NCBI GenBank assembly: GCA_007115705.1
Contig: QXEO01000553.1
Span: 15,732,922-15,796,921 of the forward strand
Origin: Dactylis glomerata
Lineage: Eukaryota > Streptophyta > Magnoliopsida > Poales > Poaceae
Length of the DNA stretch: 64,000 nucleotides
Direction: 5' to 3'
Shown here: one piece after another, positions 10,501 through 19,597 of the stretch
How the letters are laid out: each line of letters opens with the position of its first letter
How positions within the stretch are numbered: position 1 is the stretch's first letter
The notes under the pieces: model-generated
The model's input: only the letters and a program-made list of their open reading frames with translations
Told to the model about the DNA's origin: nothing
Databases searched by the model: none
Position numbers and translations under genes: made by a program

Positions 10501-13500
10501 CTTCCGATTTTTTGAATTATGTCGCGAATCAAACATGATTGTTTCAATTCATTTGGCTCACACACTCCTTTGTATTCGAGCCATAGGAGCTACTGCTAAT
10601 AAGCGATATGCTCATATTAGTGATGCTATCTTTTCTGAAATCGATGACTCATTGCACCAAATGCCCCTAGTAAGATCTGAAGTAATCCGAGCTGCAACTG
10701 TGCAAGTTCAGACTCTGCAGAACGCAATGGTATCGCTAATTATTCAAACACATGGTTGATATGGATACAGTGCAATTCATCTTTGATGCCGGCTGCAAGT
10801 AAGCAAGCACGCTTTGTGTTTTTTGTCGTAGGCTACCTCGCTAAGCCTTCTACATAACATTTTCTTTCTATCAATACAATGAGATGAAAGACTTTTGAGT
10901 TTTGCAGGATCAAATCTAATTTTCCACTGCCAACAATAGTACCAGTGTACCACAGTATGACACTAGGGGCCACATGTGAGTATGTGACAATACTTCTTCA
11001 ATTGGCATAGTATAGCTAGCCAAGCACAAAAAATTAAAGGTGTGGGTATTCTTCTGGTAAGTGCATACCTGAATGACTTGATTGAGAAGACCTGTACTTG
11101 ATGAATTGATAAGATTAGCATTGCTTGCTTTAGAAGAACTGTGTGATGATTTTAGTAGGCCAGTTTCACTCAACTTGTTTGAACTACCAGCATCAGACTT
11201 TTCTGATGCAAAGAAAAACATTAAGGAGACATTTTAGTTTGTTTTTCTAGTGAAAGGAATGGGTTACTAAAGAAAATGAAATACCAACGGTACCATCACC
11301 CATTCTAATTTACTAATGTATTTACCTGAAGAGTACCTTGTTTTGTTTTCATCTGCACGTTTACTTCTGCTGAATGAAGGCTTCAATAATGTAACTTGCG
11401 CTGCAGAAGAGATTATAATACAGAAGTAATTGGTCATTCTCAGTTGAACAGTGAAGGAAATACGACTGACATGATTTAAAAAATTCAATAGATAAAATAT
11501 GTATATTGACCTATCAGGAATATGAAAATTGTTTTTCTAACCTAATGAATTTCTTTTTTTTTGCATTTCTTGATGATACCAATAAATAAAAGGAAGAAAG
11601 CAAAAACTGATCTTACACTTGAATGAACTGGTTAGGACAATAGGTTGTGATGGACAAAAATGGTTGATGGAATGGGTGCCATGGCCAGTGCCATCATCAT
11701 CCATACACTGAGCTATCTTGTGAACTTTGGCACTTGAAGAGCAGAAGACAGCCGGTTTTGGGGTGCGGAAATCTTGTAGTATAGGACATATGTAAGCATT
11801 TAGGAGGTGATAAATAAAATTTTGAGCCATACGAGCAACAAATATTTTCTGAAAAAATGTACCTAGATTCAGTGATTGGTCTTTGGCCGTAAAACTTGTA
11901 CGGACTAAACCAAGATCCTCCGAATTTTCGGTTCTTGCAGTCTGCACTGACAATTTACTTATGGCTTTGTCCCAAGTAGGCAGAATTGCCGTGCAGTTAA
12001 CTAGCAATTGTTCCTGCAACATTACAACGCACCTTGAAAACTACAGAGATCTACTATGTCCAATTCGTACAAACAAATACTGAAAAATATAGGTTCAGAT
12101 AGTTCCAATGAGAATTTGAAGTTAAAATTGTTAACAGTGATGTTATCAATACAAGCGAAGTGCTTGCATAAACAACAATGCGTACCTCCCCCCACATTAC
12201 AGGAGAAGTCAAGATTAATAATATTAACACACCCTTTGTACCATTTAATATTATCATTTTTTACGAGGACCATTTAATAGTACTATGATGTGAAGAAAAG
12301 AAAAAATATGGCATGTTGAATCACAACAAATATTGTTTACTTGAAAGGTCAAGGAAAATGAGTACCTTAACTACTAATTGATTCTGACCAAAGAAATTCC
12401 AAGCTGAAATAGAAGGAAACGTGAAATATGAACCAATGCTTAGCAAGATAAATAATAATATGATCCAAACATAGGCACTGAACACGCATCCTAAAGGACC
12501 CCAGACTTCTGATCCCCCTGTAAATATCATGTCCTTTGTTCTTAAATGCCAAGTGGACAGATAACATAAAAAAGATCACCTGTCAACAATTTTATAAAGA
12601 ATTGCAAGCAAGACGTTGCCTTTGATGCTCTAACAGATTTTATGGCAGGTTGAAGCCCTGAACCTTGGAGGACTAATGGGGGAGGGCAACCTACATAAGT
12701 TGGATAAAAGTAGATAAATCAGAATATCAGATGCATGTTGACATGAAAGCCACAAGTGATAATGGTCGGCATAACAATATTAACTGTGCACTGCAACGAA
12801 TGTACAAGGTATTTACAAAAAATTACCATTGCTTCTCCCAGGAAACTCCGCATGTCAGTTTTACTGCTGCATGATAACTACAGTTCGTCTCTAGACCATG
12901 CTGCAGAACAAAATCTTGTGAAGTGAGCAAAATGTTACATGCAGGAACTACTCCAAACGAAAAGAATACCAAATGAAAAATAAATATTAAGATGGTAGGA
13001 GTGCCGGTGTTGTGAAACGCCAAATATGCCACCTTAACGGAGCAAAGCTCTGTAAAGTTGTCCAAGTTCTGTCCTGAAGGAAGTAATTTGCTAAAACCTA
13101 ATAAAGTAAGATAATTATCTTGAGAAGAATGATCTAAGCTTTAACAAGTAACATTAAAACTCTAGCTCACCTATCACATGACCTTCCTGTAATGTTGGAA
13201 AGATTGCACAAGCTGTCTGGAGGTTACAACCATTCCAACTTACTTCCTTACTGTGTTCGAATGTTTCCATCACACTGGAGCTAGCAACATCAGAGATCTA
13301 GCAGCAACGCATAATAGTTTACTGAGCTAGTTTCTGCGCTAAGGTTCCCAATGAAAAACGAATGATACCTTAAGTGCAGTAAATCGAAATGCATCAGGTG
13401 AGACAACAAACTCATAATCATCATTTAGTCCAGATCTGACTTCCTGTAGCAATTTGACAACCAAAAATAGTAAAAACCATGGCATCAAAGGCTCATATTG

Positions 13501-14831
13501 AGAAAGAAAAGGACAAATAATGAGAAACACTGTAGGCAAATCATGTAATTGCTCATTTGCACCAAACAAAAGAAAATAAATTCGAGGTAGAACTGTTTAT
13601 GTAACTCTACAAAAAACAATCACTCTATCTGGATGCATTATTCTGTGGTTTTCTACACTTCTATACTTGCCTTGTTGACTGAAATTGACTATTGTACCAT
13701 CTTTGGTACCCAAAGCCAAACATTGCTCATATTTTATTATGTTCGAATAATAGAAGTATGCTAGTGCGATCGCATACTGATGCACGATCAGTAATGATTG
13801 TCAAGAGGTTTACTAGCATGTCAAGGCAACATAATGTACAAATGATCTTTATAAAGGGGTGAACTACTGAGTTGGAAAGACAGCACTTAGATTGTGCACT
13901 CAAATGTAAAAGTTGGTCTTGCTACAACAAAGTTGATCTAATTCGAACTGCATCAAATCAAGCTAAGGCAATGCAGTTGGCTTCTGTACGAACTAAACAG
14001 TGATTACTGCTGCATGGGGTTAAGTCATGAGCTTCTCATAACCGTTTTTCCACCCATTGCCGGATCAGGCTCAAACTGATCGTTCTAACACTCAGGCCCT
14101 GCTAACACTCTGTGCACTCATGTTCGCGTATTGGAGACGAGGCCTGTCATCTATTTATACACCAACATGCAGCAATGTGGTGGTACGTGAAGAGGGTGGG
14201 TGGAAGTACCATACCACATTCAGCGCGCACAGATCAGTCCTCTCCTCGCTCGCAGCAAATGTGGACTCGACGAATATGCTCTCCCCAACAAACCTCCATC
14301 CACGCTCAAGCATCAAACATCGCAGCCCGCACTCAACTGCTTTTGCAACGAGAGAGCCCGAGCACACCACCTCCTCCTCCTCACCAACCTTACAACAGAA
14401 TCAGATGACGCAGAATTAACCTGTAAACACTCGTAGCAGCAAAGCGTCGAGCAGGTGAAGGGCACAGGGAGCAGGGAGCGAGCGGCTCACCGAGGCGTCC
14501 AGGAAGGCTGCCGCGATTTCGGAGGCCACCTCCGCGGCCGCGCGAGACTGGCATCTCTGCAACGATCGGAACCCCACGGGTTACGTTTCTTCGTCAAGAA
14601 CCGAACGACGCGAAGCAGTTGAGGCTGAGCGAGGACCTGGTAGACTACGAGGGCGTCGGTTGGGGGTTGGGGGAGGCACGCGAGACGGTGGCGGCGGGAG
14701 AGCCTGCAGCAGAGAATCTCGATGTCGACAGATGGAACATCGGCGGAGAAGGACACCTGCCGGACGAGGAAAGGCGGCGGTGGCGTGGAGGAGGAGGGGC
14801 CGGCGCGCACGAGGACCTTGTTGCGGAACAT
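4410..14831 (-). CDS. Unnamed multi-exon nuclear-type gene with a SAP-like C-terminal exon (whole gene span)
   Basis: I do not recognise the protein. The exon model rests on GT-AG borders whose reading phases agree in a chain: 12580-12690, 12366-12517, 11863-12013, 11617-11772, 11326-11400, 11069-11202, then 5997-6066, 5863-5913, 5064-5215, 4830-4961 and 4410-4568 (stop). A second consistent chain is 13369-13443, 13171-13297, 12827-12914. The link between the two chains (12.7-12.83 kb) and the start near 14831 are not resolved. The C-terminal half is rich in Lys, Ser and Thr and ends in a SAP-like fold, which suggests a nuclear, nucleic-acid-associated protein; that is inference. A duplicated four-exon block (8335-9251) lies between the two halves of the first chain. 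Transposons sit only in introns (4655-4812, 6127-7051, 10268-10462). It may be an active gene or one recently damaged by the duplication. Confidence 0.6.
4655..4812. mobile_element. Stowaway MITE, 158 bp, in an intron
   Basis: The ends are CTCCCTCCG and CGGAGGGAG, with TA target duplications at 4653-4654 and 4813-4814. It is closely similar to the MITE at 18-175. It lies in the intron between exons 4410-4568 and 4830-4961, only 17 bases from the splice donor of the latter. Confidence 0.95.
4830..4961 (-). CDS. Lysine-rich exon (44 codons, phase 0-0)
   Basis: The exon runs from TCG after a CAG acceptor to AAG before a GTGAATG donor. It encodes SIDHQKDVTQKV followed by AKDELTSTTKTKAKPE and an acidic-basic end. 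It resembles the next exon upstream (KDEVNATTKSKRKP), pointing to an old exon duplication inside the gene. A low-complexity, disordered linker is likely. Confidence 0.68.
5064..5215 (-). CDS. Lysine-rich exon, starts phase 1 and ends phase 0
   Basis: The exon encodes TKSMLDIHKDVL, then KSIAGKDEVNATTKSKRKP and VVKDELTKN. Borders are AAG acceptor and AAT/GTGAGT donor. The KDE-x-TTK-x-K-x-KP pattern recurs in exon 4830-4961. KSKRKP is a possible nuclear localisation signal. The phases fit both neighbouring exons. Confidence 0.65.
5863..5913 (-). CDS. Small exon (51 nt)
   Basis: The exon encodes HQQDGCERRNLDTRKI with a split codon at each end. The acceptor is GTGCAG and the donor is ATAT/GTCC. 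It is supported mainly by its phase fit between 5997-6066 and 5064-5215, so it is less certain than the larger exons. Confidence 0.5.
5997..6066 (-). CDS. Basic exon following the duplicated block
   Basis: The exon encodes VSEHPKRKHAEFLENSCKGE plus a short tail, starting in phase 0 after TTGCAG and ending in phase 1 before GTACTATC. The start phase fits directly after the fourth exon of the right duplication unit (11069-11202), which is the ancestral order expected before the duplication. PKRKH is a possible nuclear localisation signal. Confidence 0.6.
6127..7051. mobile_element. Stowaway-like element of 925 bp with GC-rich internal cargo
   Basis: The termini CTCCCTCCGTTTCCGAGCA and, inverted, CTCCCTCCGTTCCTGAGGA continue into imperfect terminal repeats that share an AAGGCG core. 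TA duplications lie at 6125-6126 and 7052-7053. The right duplication unit keeps the empty site tttactttgacaTAattaac near 9466-9485, proving insertion. The inside is GC-rich, CT-rich in places, and holds a 166-codon open frame (6322-6822, plus strand) with no recognised domain. It also holds a 33-bp tandem repeat (6691-6723 and 6731-6763). It is far longer than normal Stowaway MITEs and has no visible transposase. The cargo may be a captured gene fragment (Pack-type). Confidence 0.88.
8335..9251 (-). pseudogene. Left copy of the four-exon block (exons 9101-9251, 8856-9011, 8571-8645, 8335-8469)
   Basis: The first three exons have the same lengths as in the right copy (151, 156, 75 nt) and keep open frames and GT-AG borders. 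They encode, among others, EQLLVNCTPSMPTWEKAISK and DFRTPKPAVLCSSSAKVH. The fourth exon has an in-frame 3-nt insertion and ends in TCATTC with its last AG and its GT donor deleted. Reading on gives LVTCGP and a stop at 8315-8317. If spliced in after the right copy, it would add a second block in frame and then truncate the protein, losing the SAP exon. Skipping the whole left block would restore the ancestral order. It is called a damaged copy. Confidence 0.65.
10268..10462. mobile_element. hAT-type MITE, 195 bp
   Basis: The ends are CAGTGGCGGACCTT and, inverted, CACTGGCGGACCTT, with an exact 8-bp target duplication CTCCGGGC at 10260-10267 and 10463-10470. The 8-bp duplication and CAGTGGCGGA ends are hallmarks of hAT MITEs in plants. 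The empty site is preserved in the left duplication unit at 7820-7827 (ctccgagc). Confidence 0.93.
11069..12013 (-). CDS. Right copy of the four-exon block (exons 11863-12013, 11617-11772, 11326-11400, 11069-11202)
   Basis: The exons are 151, 156, 75 and 134 nt, totalling 516 nt or 172 codons. All have AG/GT borders, and their phases run 0-1, 1-1, 1-1, 1-0. Encoded motifs include EQLLVNCTAILPTWDKAISK, DFRTPKPAVFCSSSAKVH, VTLLKPSFSRSKRADENK and a Ser/Asn-rich tail ending LLNQVIQ. No family is recognised; the last two exons look disordered. Since the block begins and ends in phase 0, duplicating it does not shift the frame. Confidence 0.68.
12366..12690 (-). CDS. Two exons upstream of the duplicated block (12580-12690 and 12366-12517)
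   Basis: The first encodes CPPPLVLQGSGLQPAIKS and continues to FIKLLTG. The second encodes GSEVWGPLG, a hydrophobic stretch (VWIILLFILL), then WNFFGQNQLVVK. Phases 1-1 and 1-0 fit each other and the block exon at 11863-12013. The hydrophobic stretch could be a membrane segment or buried strand, or part of it could be an unrecognised intron. The upstream connection is unresolved. Confidence 0.45.
12827..13443 (-). CDS. Three exons of the N-terminal half (13369-13443, 13171-13297, 12827-12914)
   Basis: They encode EVRSGLNDDYEFVVSPDAF, then a segment with VSWNGCNLQTACAIFP and LQEGHVI, then DFVLQHGLETNCSYHA and KLTCGVSWEKQ. Borders are AG/GT, with phases 0-0, 0-1 and 1-2. The mix of alternating hydrophobic residues and cysteines suggests a folded beta-rich domain, but no family is recognised. 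A possible 41-nt exon at 13033-13073 does not fit the phase and was left out. Confidence 0.5.
14493..14831 (-). CDS. Candidate first exon(s) of the unnamed gene
   Basis: A GC-rich open stretch begins MFRNKVLVRAGPSSSTPPPP and runs past TKKR to a GTGAGC donor after 14493. GC-rich first exons are usual in grass genes. All three frames are open near the donor; the frame giving EVASEIAAAFLDAS looks the most protein-like, but it is not in frame with the ATG at 14831. The true start and frame remain open. Confidence 0.35.
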
Positions 14832-17800
14832 GGCGAGTGTGAAGGACCCTGAACCTTCTGAATCTTCTTCAACAGCGCAGCAATCGCAAAACAGGAGATC
14901 CGATGGCTCTCGAGTCTCCAGTCAAGTTAGATTAAGACTAGATGGTTCTGCTGCGCCAGCCTCCAGTACTGTCGTTGATTATTTAAGACATGTTTTTCTG
15001 CTCTATCCATATGTGGAGTTTTTTTCTGTTGGCTTACTGAGCATAAGTTTCTGCTAGAGTACGGGCGTGGGAAGGTGCGTCTCATAGGATGGTCAATGGA
15101 CGGTGCGTTTTCATATGCATAAGTAATTTGGATTAGATTAGAGGGATAGGTGAATTATGTGTGGAAATGAAATATAAAAGGCAAGATTGAAATGATTCCA
15201 TAGTACATTACAAACATGCATTATCTAAGTCTTGAACAATAATATACCTGTTTTCATGTACATCTAACATATGAAAATGCATTTGTTACTCCTAGCATAT
15301 ACCACGTGGACTTCTATCAACATTGTATGTGATCCTATCCCACCAGATCTGCTCTCAAAACAACTGTTTCCTATCACCCGCATTAGGGACTTTATTAGAG
15401 GCTTACACTTAATAGCCATGTTTCAATGTATGACAACACCTCAATAGTCTTTTTCATGTTCTTTCAATGCGGTGGCACATAGAACAGGGCTGACCACAAA
15501 GATAAAGCATTCAGATAAACAAAAAAGGGTATTTTAATTTGTAAGATAAAAGAAGACAATATCAGTCAAAGATGCATAGCATTTTCCTTTATGTCTTCTC
15601 TGATATCATATCATCGCCCACAACCATACTTAAGCTGATGCAAACGAAAGAGCGTTATCACCCTGCAACAGAAGGATACATGGTCATTTAAATACTAACC
15701 ATGACTGCGCTTGTTTCTACTACCTCTAGGTAAGTATGCCAGAACACTATACCTTCCAATAGTATCATCGTACCAAATTATTAGCGGAATGAACTCTGGC
15801 TTATCTACACAACCTAGTTGCACTCAATACCAGATTATTAACTGCCATGACTGATCTAGAAGCTATGAACAGAGTCAACCTCTGACAGACCATAATTTCA
15901 ATAACAAAAAATATTAGATATTTTTCAATAAAACAAAGAAAAGAATGGATAATTAATCTGGCAAAAATTAGGATGGTAGCTACATGTGTGGAATGAACAT
16001 ATTGCGCTTAATGAATAACATCACACACTGGAATACATTAGAAACATACATACTAATAGGAAGAATGTAATTTTCAAGAGATCAAGCAAATATAGCTACA
16101 GCCATGTAGGATGCCAGCAAATTAAATATACAACTGGAAGATCCTACCTAAGTGCAACGTGGTTATTTAGAACCAAGCCTGTCTATATGCATCAGCGCCT
16201 CAGTGCACTAATTGGCGCACAACTCGGTTGACATAGGTCCAGTATTACAACAACATTTTGCAGTCATGAACCAATGATATTTTATATGATAATCGATCAT
16301 ACAAAGTCATATTGAGAAGAATGATACCTGCTTTTTTTTAAACTCTTCCTCAAGCCCTTAATTCCAGAATGTTAAACAAACAATTCTGACATGGCGCTAT
16401 TTATACACAAAAAAATAAATTCCCTCCAGGCATCAAGAGACCTCTGATTGATCAAATCACCTCAGGGCTCAGGAACATGGAACAAGGGTACCAGCAATAT
16501 AAAGGATCATGGCAAAAAAGGAAGACAAAACAGTAGGATCAATTGCATATTTGTCTTCTTGGGGCAATAATATTCATATTTCTGCAGGCCGTCTATTAAG
16601 AAGCACTTGGACTATTTTCTAGCTTTACCATACTACCAGTTGCATAGAACTTATTGCCTAGCACTAAGAAACAAGGAGCCAGAGCAACAAATGAAGATAA
16701 GAATTGGGAAGAGAAAAGTAAAATGTTGAATACCTGTCTGTTGGATGGACACACTAACAGGGTATTGTAGCTTTATTAGGTCAACTCGCTTACCACAAGC
16801 TGGGTACATCTAGGTCTAGTTCCTGCTGTAGTGTAGAAAAAAGTGAGCATGAGAGGAACGTACAGGGTGTCGAAAAGGCGAGTTGACATAATAAGTTGGG
16901 TACATCTAGGTCTAGTTCATATTCTACGTGTCTCTCGATTTTAAGTTTCGTGAAATAATTGTTTCTGATTTACCATTGTTCCTGCTGTACGTGCCTCATA
17001 ACTGTTTCTGATTTTAACTTTCGTGAAAGAATTATAACTATTCTAAGCTAGGGATAACTCCAAGCCTTTTGCACAGCCTGAAGATGCTACTCTAGCTCCT
17101 CAGTTCTGTTTTCTTTTACACACATACTAAAAATCAACAAAAAAATCACGAAACCTTGTTGGTACATTTGTACATTTATATCTGCGAGAATAGAGACACG
17201 GTTTAGTATTGCTGAAAAGTTGTATTTTTTCCAAACACGAAAGAGCTTCAACATTGTTTAGACTCATACACATCCACACTTCAGTAATATAAATCAAGCT
17301 CATGAGATAGTCTAGTTCCATGTTTGAAGCTATCTAAAACCTAAAACAAAAAACTAATTATCACAAAAGAATGATAAAGCTAGGATTTCTTACTAAAAAA
17401 TCCATTTATTTCCAAACTGTGTATGACCGCACCTAATCCTTGCAATGGACAAACAATCTGGATTATTCTGACAAGAATTCCGCTGTACCATTGGTCTAGT
17501 GGCATCTAATTTTCAATATGAAGCACACCTTTTTATTTTTCTTATGAGCTCTCTTATACAGTACTGTAAGCTTTTTCTAACTCTTCTGGAATTACTCCAC
17601 CATGTCAAAAATTCCTAATTGCATATATTTGTATAACTATATCAAGTAAAAGGGACATGGTACAGACTTTACCTAGATTAAAAAATTGATGAAACAAACG
17701 CATGGCCTCATTTATTGTAGTCTTGTAGACATCCAATCAAGTATTACCTAATTATCAAAATACCTAAGGCTTATAAGTTCTAAAAATTCATATCTATGGG

Positions 17801-18577
17801 ACGCAATCAAACAAATATTCAGTTTCTGAAAAAATAAATACTCATGGCCTCATTTGTGTGGAGCATTTTGACAAACACCTGGTGTACGGGTCAAATAGAT
17901 CAGTTTGGGACAGAGAAAGAAAGAATCCACAACCTAGGATTGATGAAGATTGTGGAGGCGTTCAAGCTCAACCGTAATTTCAGCCGATGGGCTTCTGGCT
18001 TCCCCCAATGTGACCGTGCCTCTAGGTCCATTGATGGATCACAAATTAGAGCCATCGTATTCTAGAGAGAGGGGGAGGAAAGATCAGCCTTCCAGGCAAG
18101 AGGGAAAGCGTCTGCCAGACTACCAGCAAGGATCGGGATGGAGGAGAGGGAAGGGCCATGGTGTGTACAACGGGGAGATCGACAGGAAGATGGTACCAGA
18201 TGGGAGACTCGCCGGAGATCAGGTCGGCGCGGGGAGGGGACTGGGAACGTCTCCTTGCAGTGATCCATCACGTGCGCCACTGCTGGGATGGCCCCCTCAC
18301 GACGGCGAGCAGGGGAAGGAGGAGGAGACGTGACATGGATGGCAGCGGGCTCAGCCGCTCAGATAGAACAAAGAGGAAAAGGCGTGTTTCCTTTTAGTCA
18401 AAGAGGCCGTGATTCCACCGACTAACAGAAGGCGGATCAGGCAGACGGGTGACACGTAACGAGTAACCACAGGGCATCAAAACTAGTGAGCTTAGAGCTC
18501 CTTAGGTATGTGGACAATTGCATGTCTCTCTGCTATTTATTTATTTTTTTGCGGGTTCTCTGCTATATTTTTTTTTA
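14832..18577. other. Long AT-rich stretch without an assignable gene
   Basis: The first 200 bases are probably the 5' region of the minus-strand gene. Beyond that no transposon ends or convincing coding chain was found. A 21-base phrase (gggtacatctaggtctagttc) recurs near 16801 and 16902. At 17850-18400 there is a GC- and CT-rich patch that could be a promoter or 5' UTR of an unannotated minus-strand transcript. A fragment at 15612-15670 (GDNALSFASA then stop, after a CAG) is the only exon-like piece. Confidence 0.4.
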
Positions 18578-18846
18578 ATCTACCGAAGAGAGTAAATGTA
18601 CTATGTGAACATATTTTTTCGGTTTTGCTAGAACTAACTTAGTTCACACCTACACCATTAAATTTGCATTATGATTCATATATTTAAGTTACAAGTTAGA
18701 CTGCAACCGAAATTTTTCAGATATAAATAAGGTTGCAACTAAGATAGATCGTTAGATTTGCTTTACAATTCGTGCTAATTGTTAGTTGTAACTTCAATAA
18801 GATCTCAATCGAGTCAAACATTGATCTAACGAAGAGAGTAAATGTA
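18578..18846. repeat. 23-bp direct repeat bounding about 220-bp of unassigned DNA
   Basis: The phrase atcta[c/a]cgaagagagtaaatgta occurs at the left and right edges with one mismatch. The inner sequence is AT-rich with no visible inverted ends and no poly-A. It could be a long target duplication around an insertion or a plain segmental duplication. Confidence 0.5.
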
Positions 18847-19071
18847 TCGCGAAGATGATTTTAGCCTCTTCCAGCGGACGGGTTGCCATTTGCCAGACGT
18901 TCTTTTTAGCCAATGGTGCACATCTCTTGATTGTACGTTCTTACAAATGTGTTTCGTGTACAAGTCCACCAACATCTAATATGGAGTCTTCACAAAAATG
19001 GAAAATTTTCATTAGCCTTTATATACAATACTGTTATCCATCCGGATGTGCCAATTGATATAGATTAGAAC

Positions 19072-19597
19072 AACAAACTTTGAAAGCTGAAATTCCATTA
19101 CGGACTAAGGTATTTGCATGGTACCTCTGTAAAGGAGTCATCCTTACCAAAGATAATCTTGCAAAGCGGAATTGATATGGTAATAAGAAATGTGTTTTTT
19201 GTCATCAGGATGAAATAATAAAATATTTGTTTTTCAACTATAGTTTCGCCAGATCTATATAGTCAGTCATCTAAGTAGCTTCAACCTTATATCCGCCACA
19301 TAGCATTACCAATATTTTTGGGAATTGGCTAAATGGTATTGATGATAGATTTAAAGAGCATATTAGGATGGGAGCGATTGCATTTATTTGGTCACTATGG
19401 CTATATAGAAATGATAAAGTGTTTGACGATAAAAACTCTTATATTTTGCAGGTTATCTACCGGTGTACCAATACTCTCCGTTTATTGTCGTCTCTACAAA
19501 AGGTAGAGCATCGAGACCTATTTATGGAGGTCTGTGCATGTTTGGAGGCTATAACTGGGGGGGGGGGGTATTTTTACCCAACATGGGTGGCCGCATA
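19072..19597 (+). pseudogene. LINE remnant: zinc-binding region after reverse transcriptase (zf-RVT)
   Basis: The frames read like the C-terminal zf-RVT part of plant LINE ORF2. The piece at 19075-19260 reads KIPLRTKVFAWYL, then GVILTKDNLAKRNW, then CVFCHQDE, with a Cys-x2-Cys and a following truncated hydrophobic tail. The piece at 19368-19560 reads FIWSLWLYRNDKVFDDKN, then EVCACLEA. The parts are out of frame and interrupted by stops and a poly-G run near 19556-19568. It is interrupted on the right by the LTR of C0, so it is the oldest layer of the nest. Confidence 0.75.

Larger units (their letters stand above)
9458..12178. repeat. Tandem duplication, right unit (R)
   Basis: This is the partner of 6105-9415. 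It keeps all four exon borders and therefore looks like the functional copy. It carries the hAT MITE at 10268-10462, absent from L, and lacks the 925-bp element. Its intron holds a plus-strand open frame (10535-10759) also present, but with a stop codon, in L; that frame looks like an old retroelement or gene remnant shared before duplication. Confidence 0.85.

Noticed and set aside
13033..13073. 41-nt exon between 13171-13297 and 12827-12914
   Set aside because: It has AG/GT borders, but its phase does not fit the following exon, while direct joining of the two larger exons does.
14057..14436. Three plus-strand open frames
   Set aside because: They overlap each other in different frames in intronic DNA of the minus-strand gene and show no domain.
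4410..14831. Naming the unnamed gene (Ku70, RAD9, PHS1, MTOPVIB and other repair or meiotic proteins were considered)
   Set aside because: Apart from the SAP-like end, none of the remembered family motifs match the exon translations; a database search is needed before any name is given.
17950..18333. 127-codon frame as a gene
   Set aside because: The composition is low-complexity, with competing frames on both strands; it may be a promoter or 5' UTR patch, but coding is not supported.
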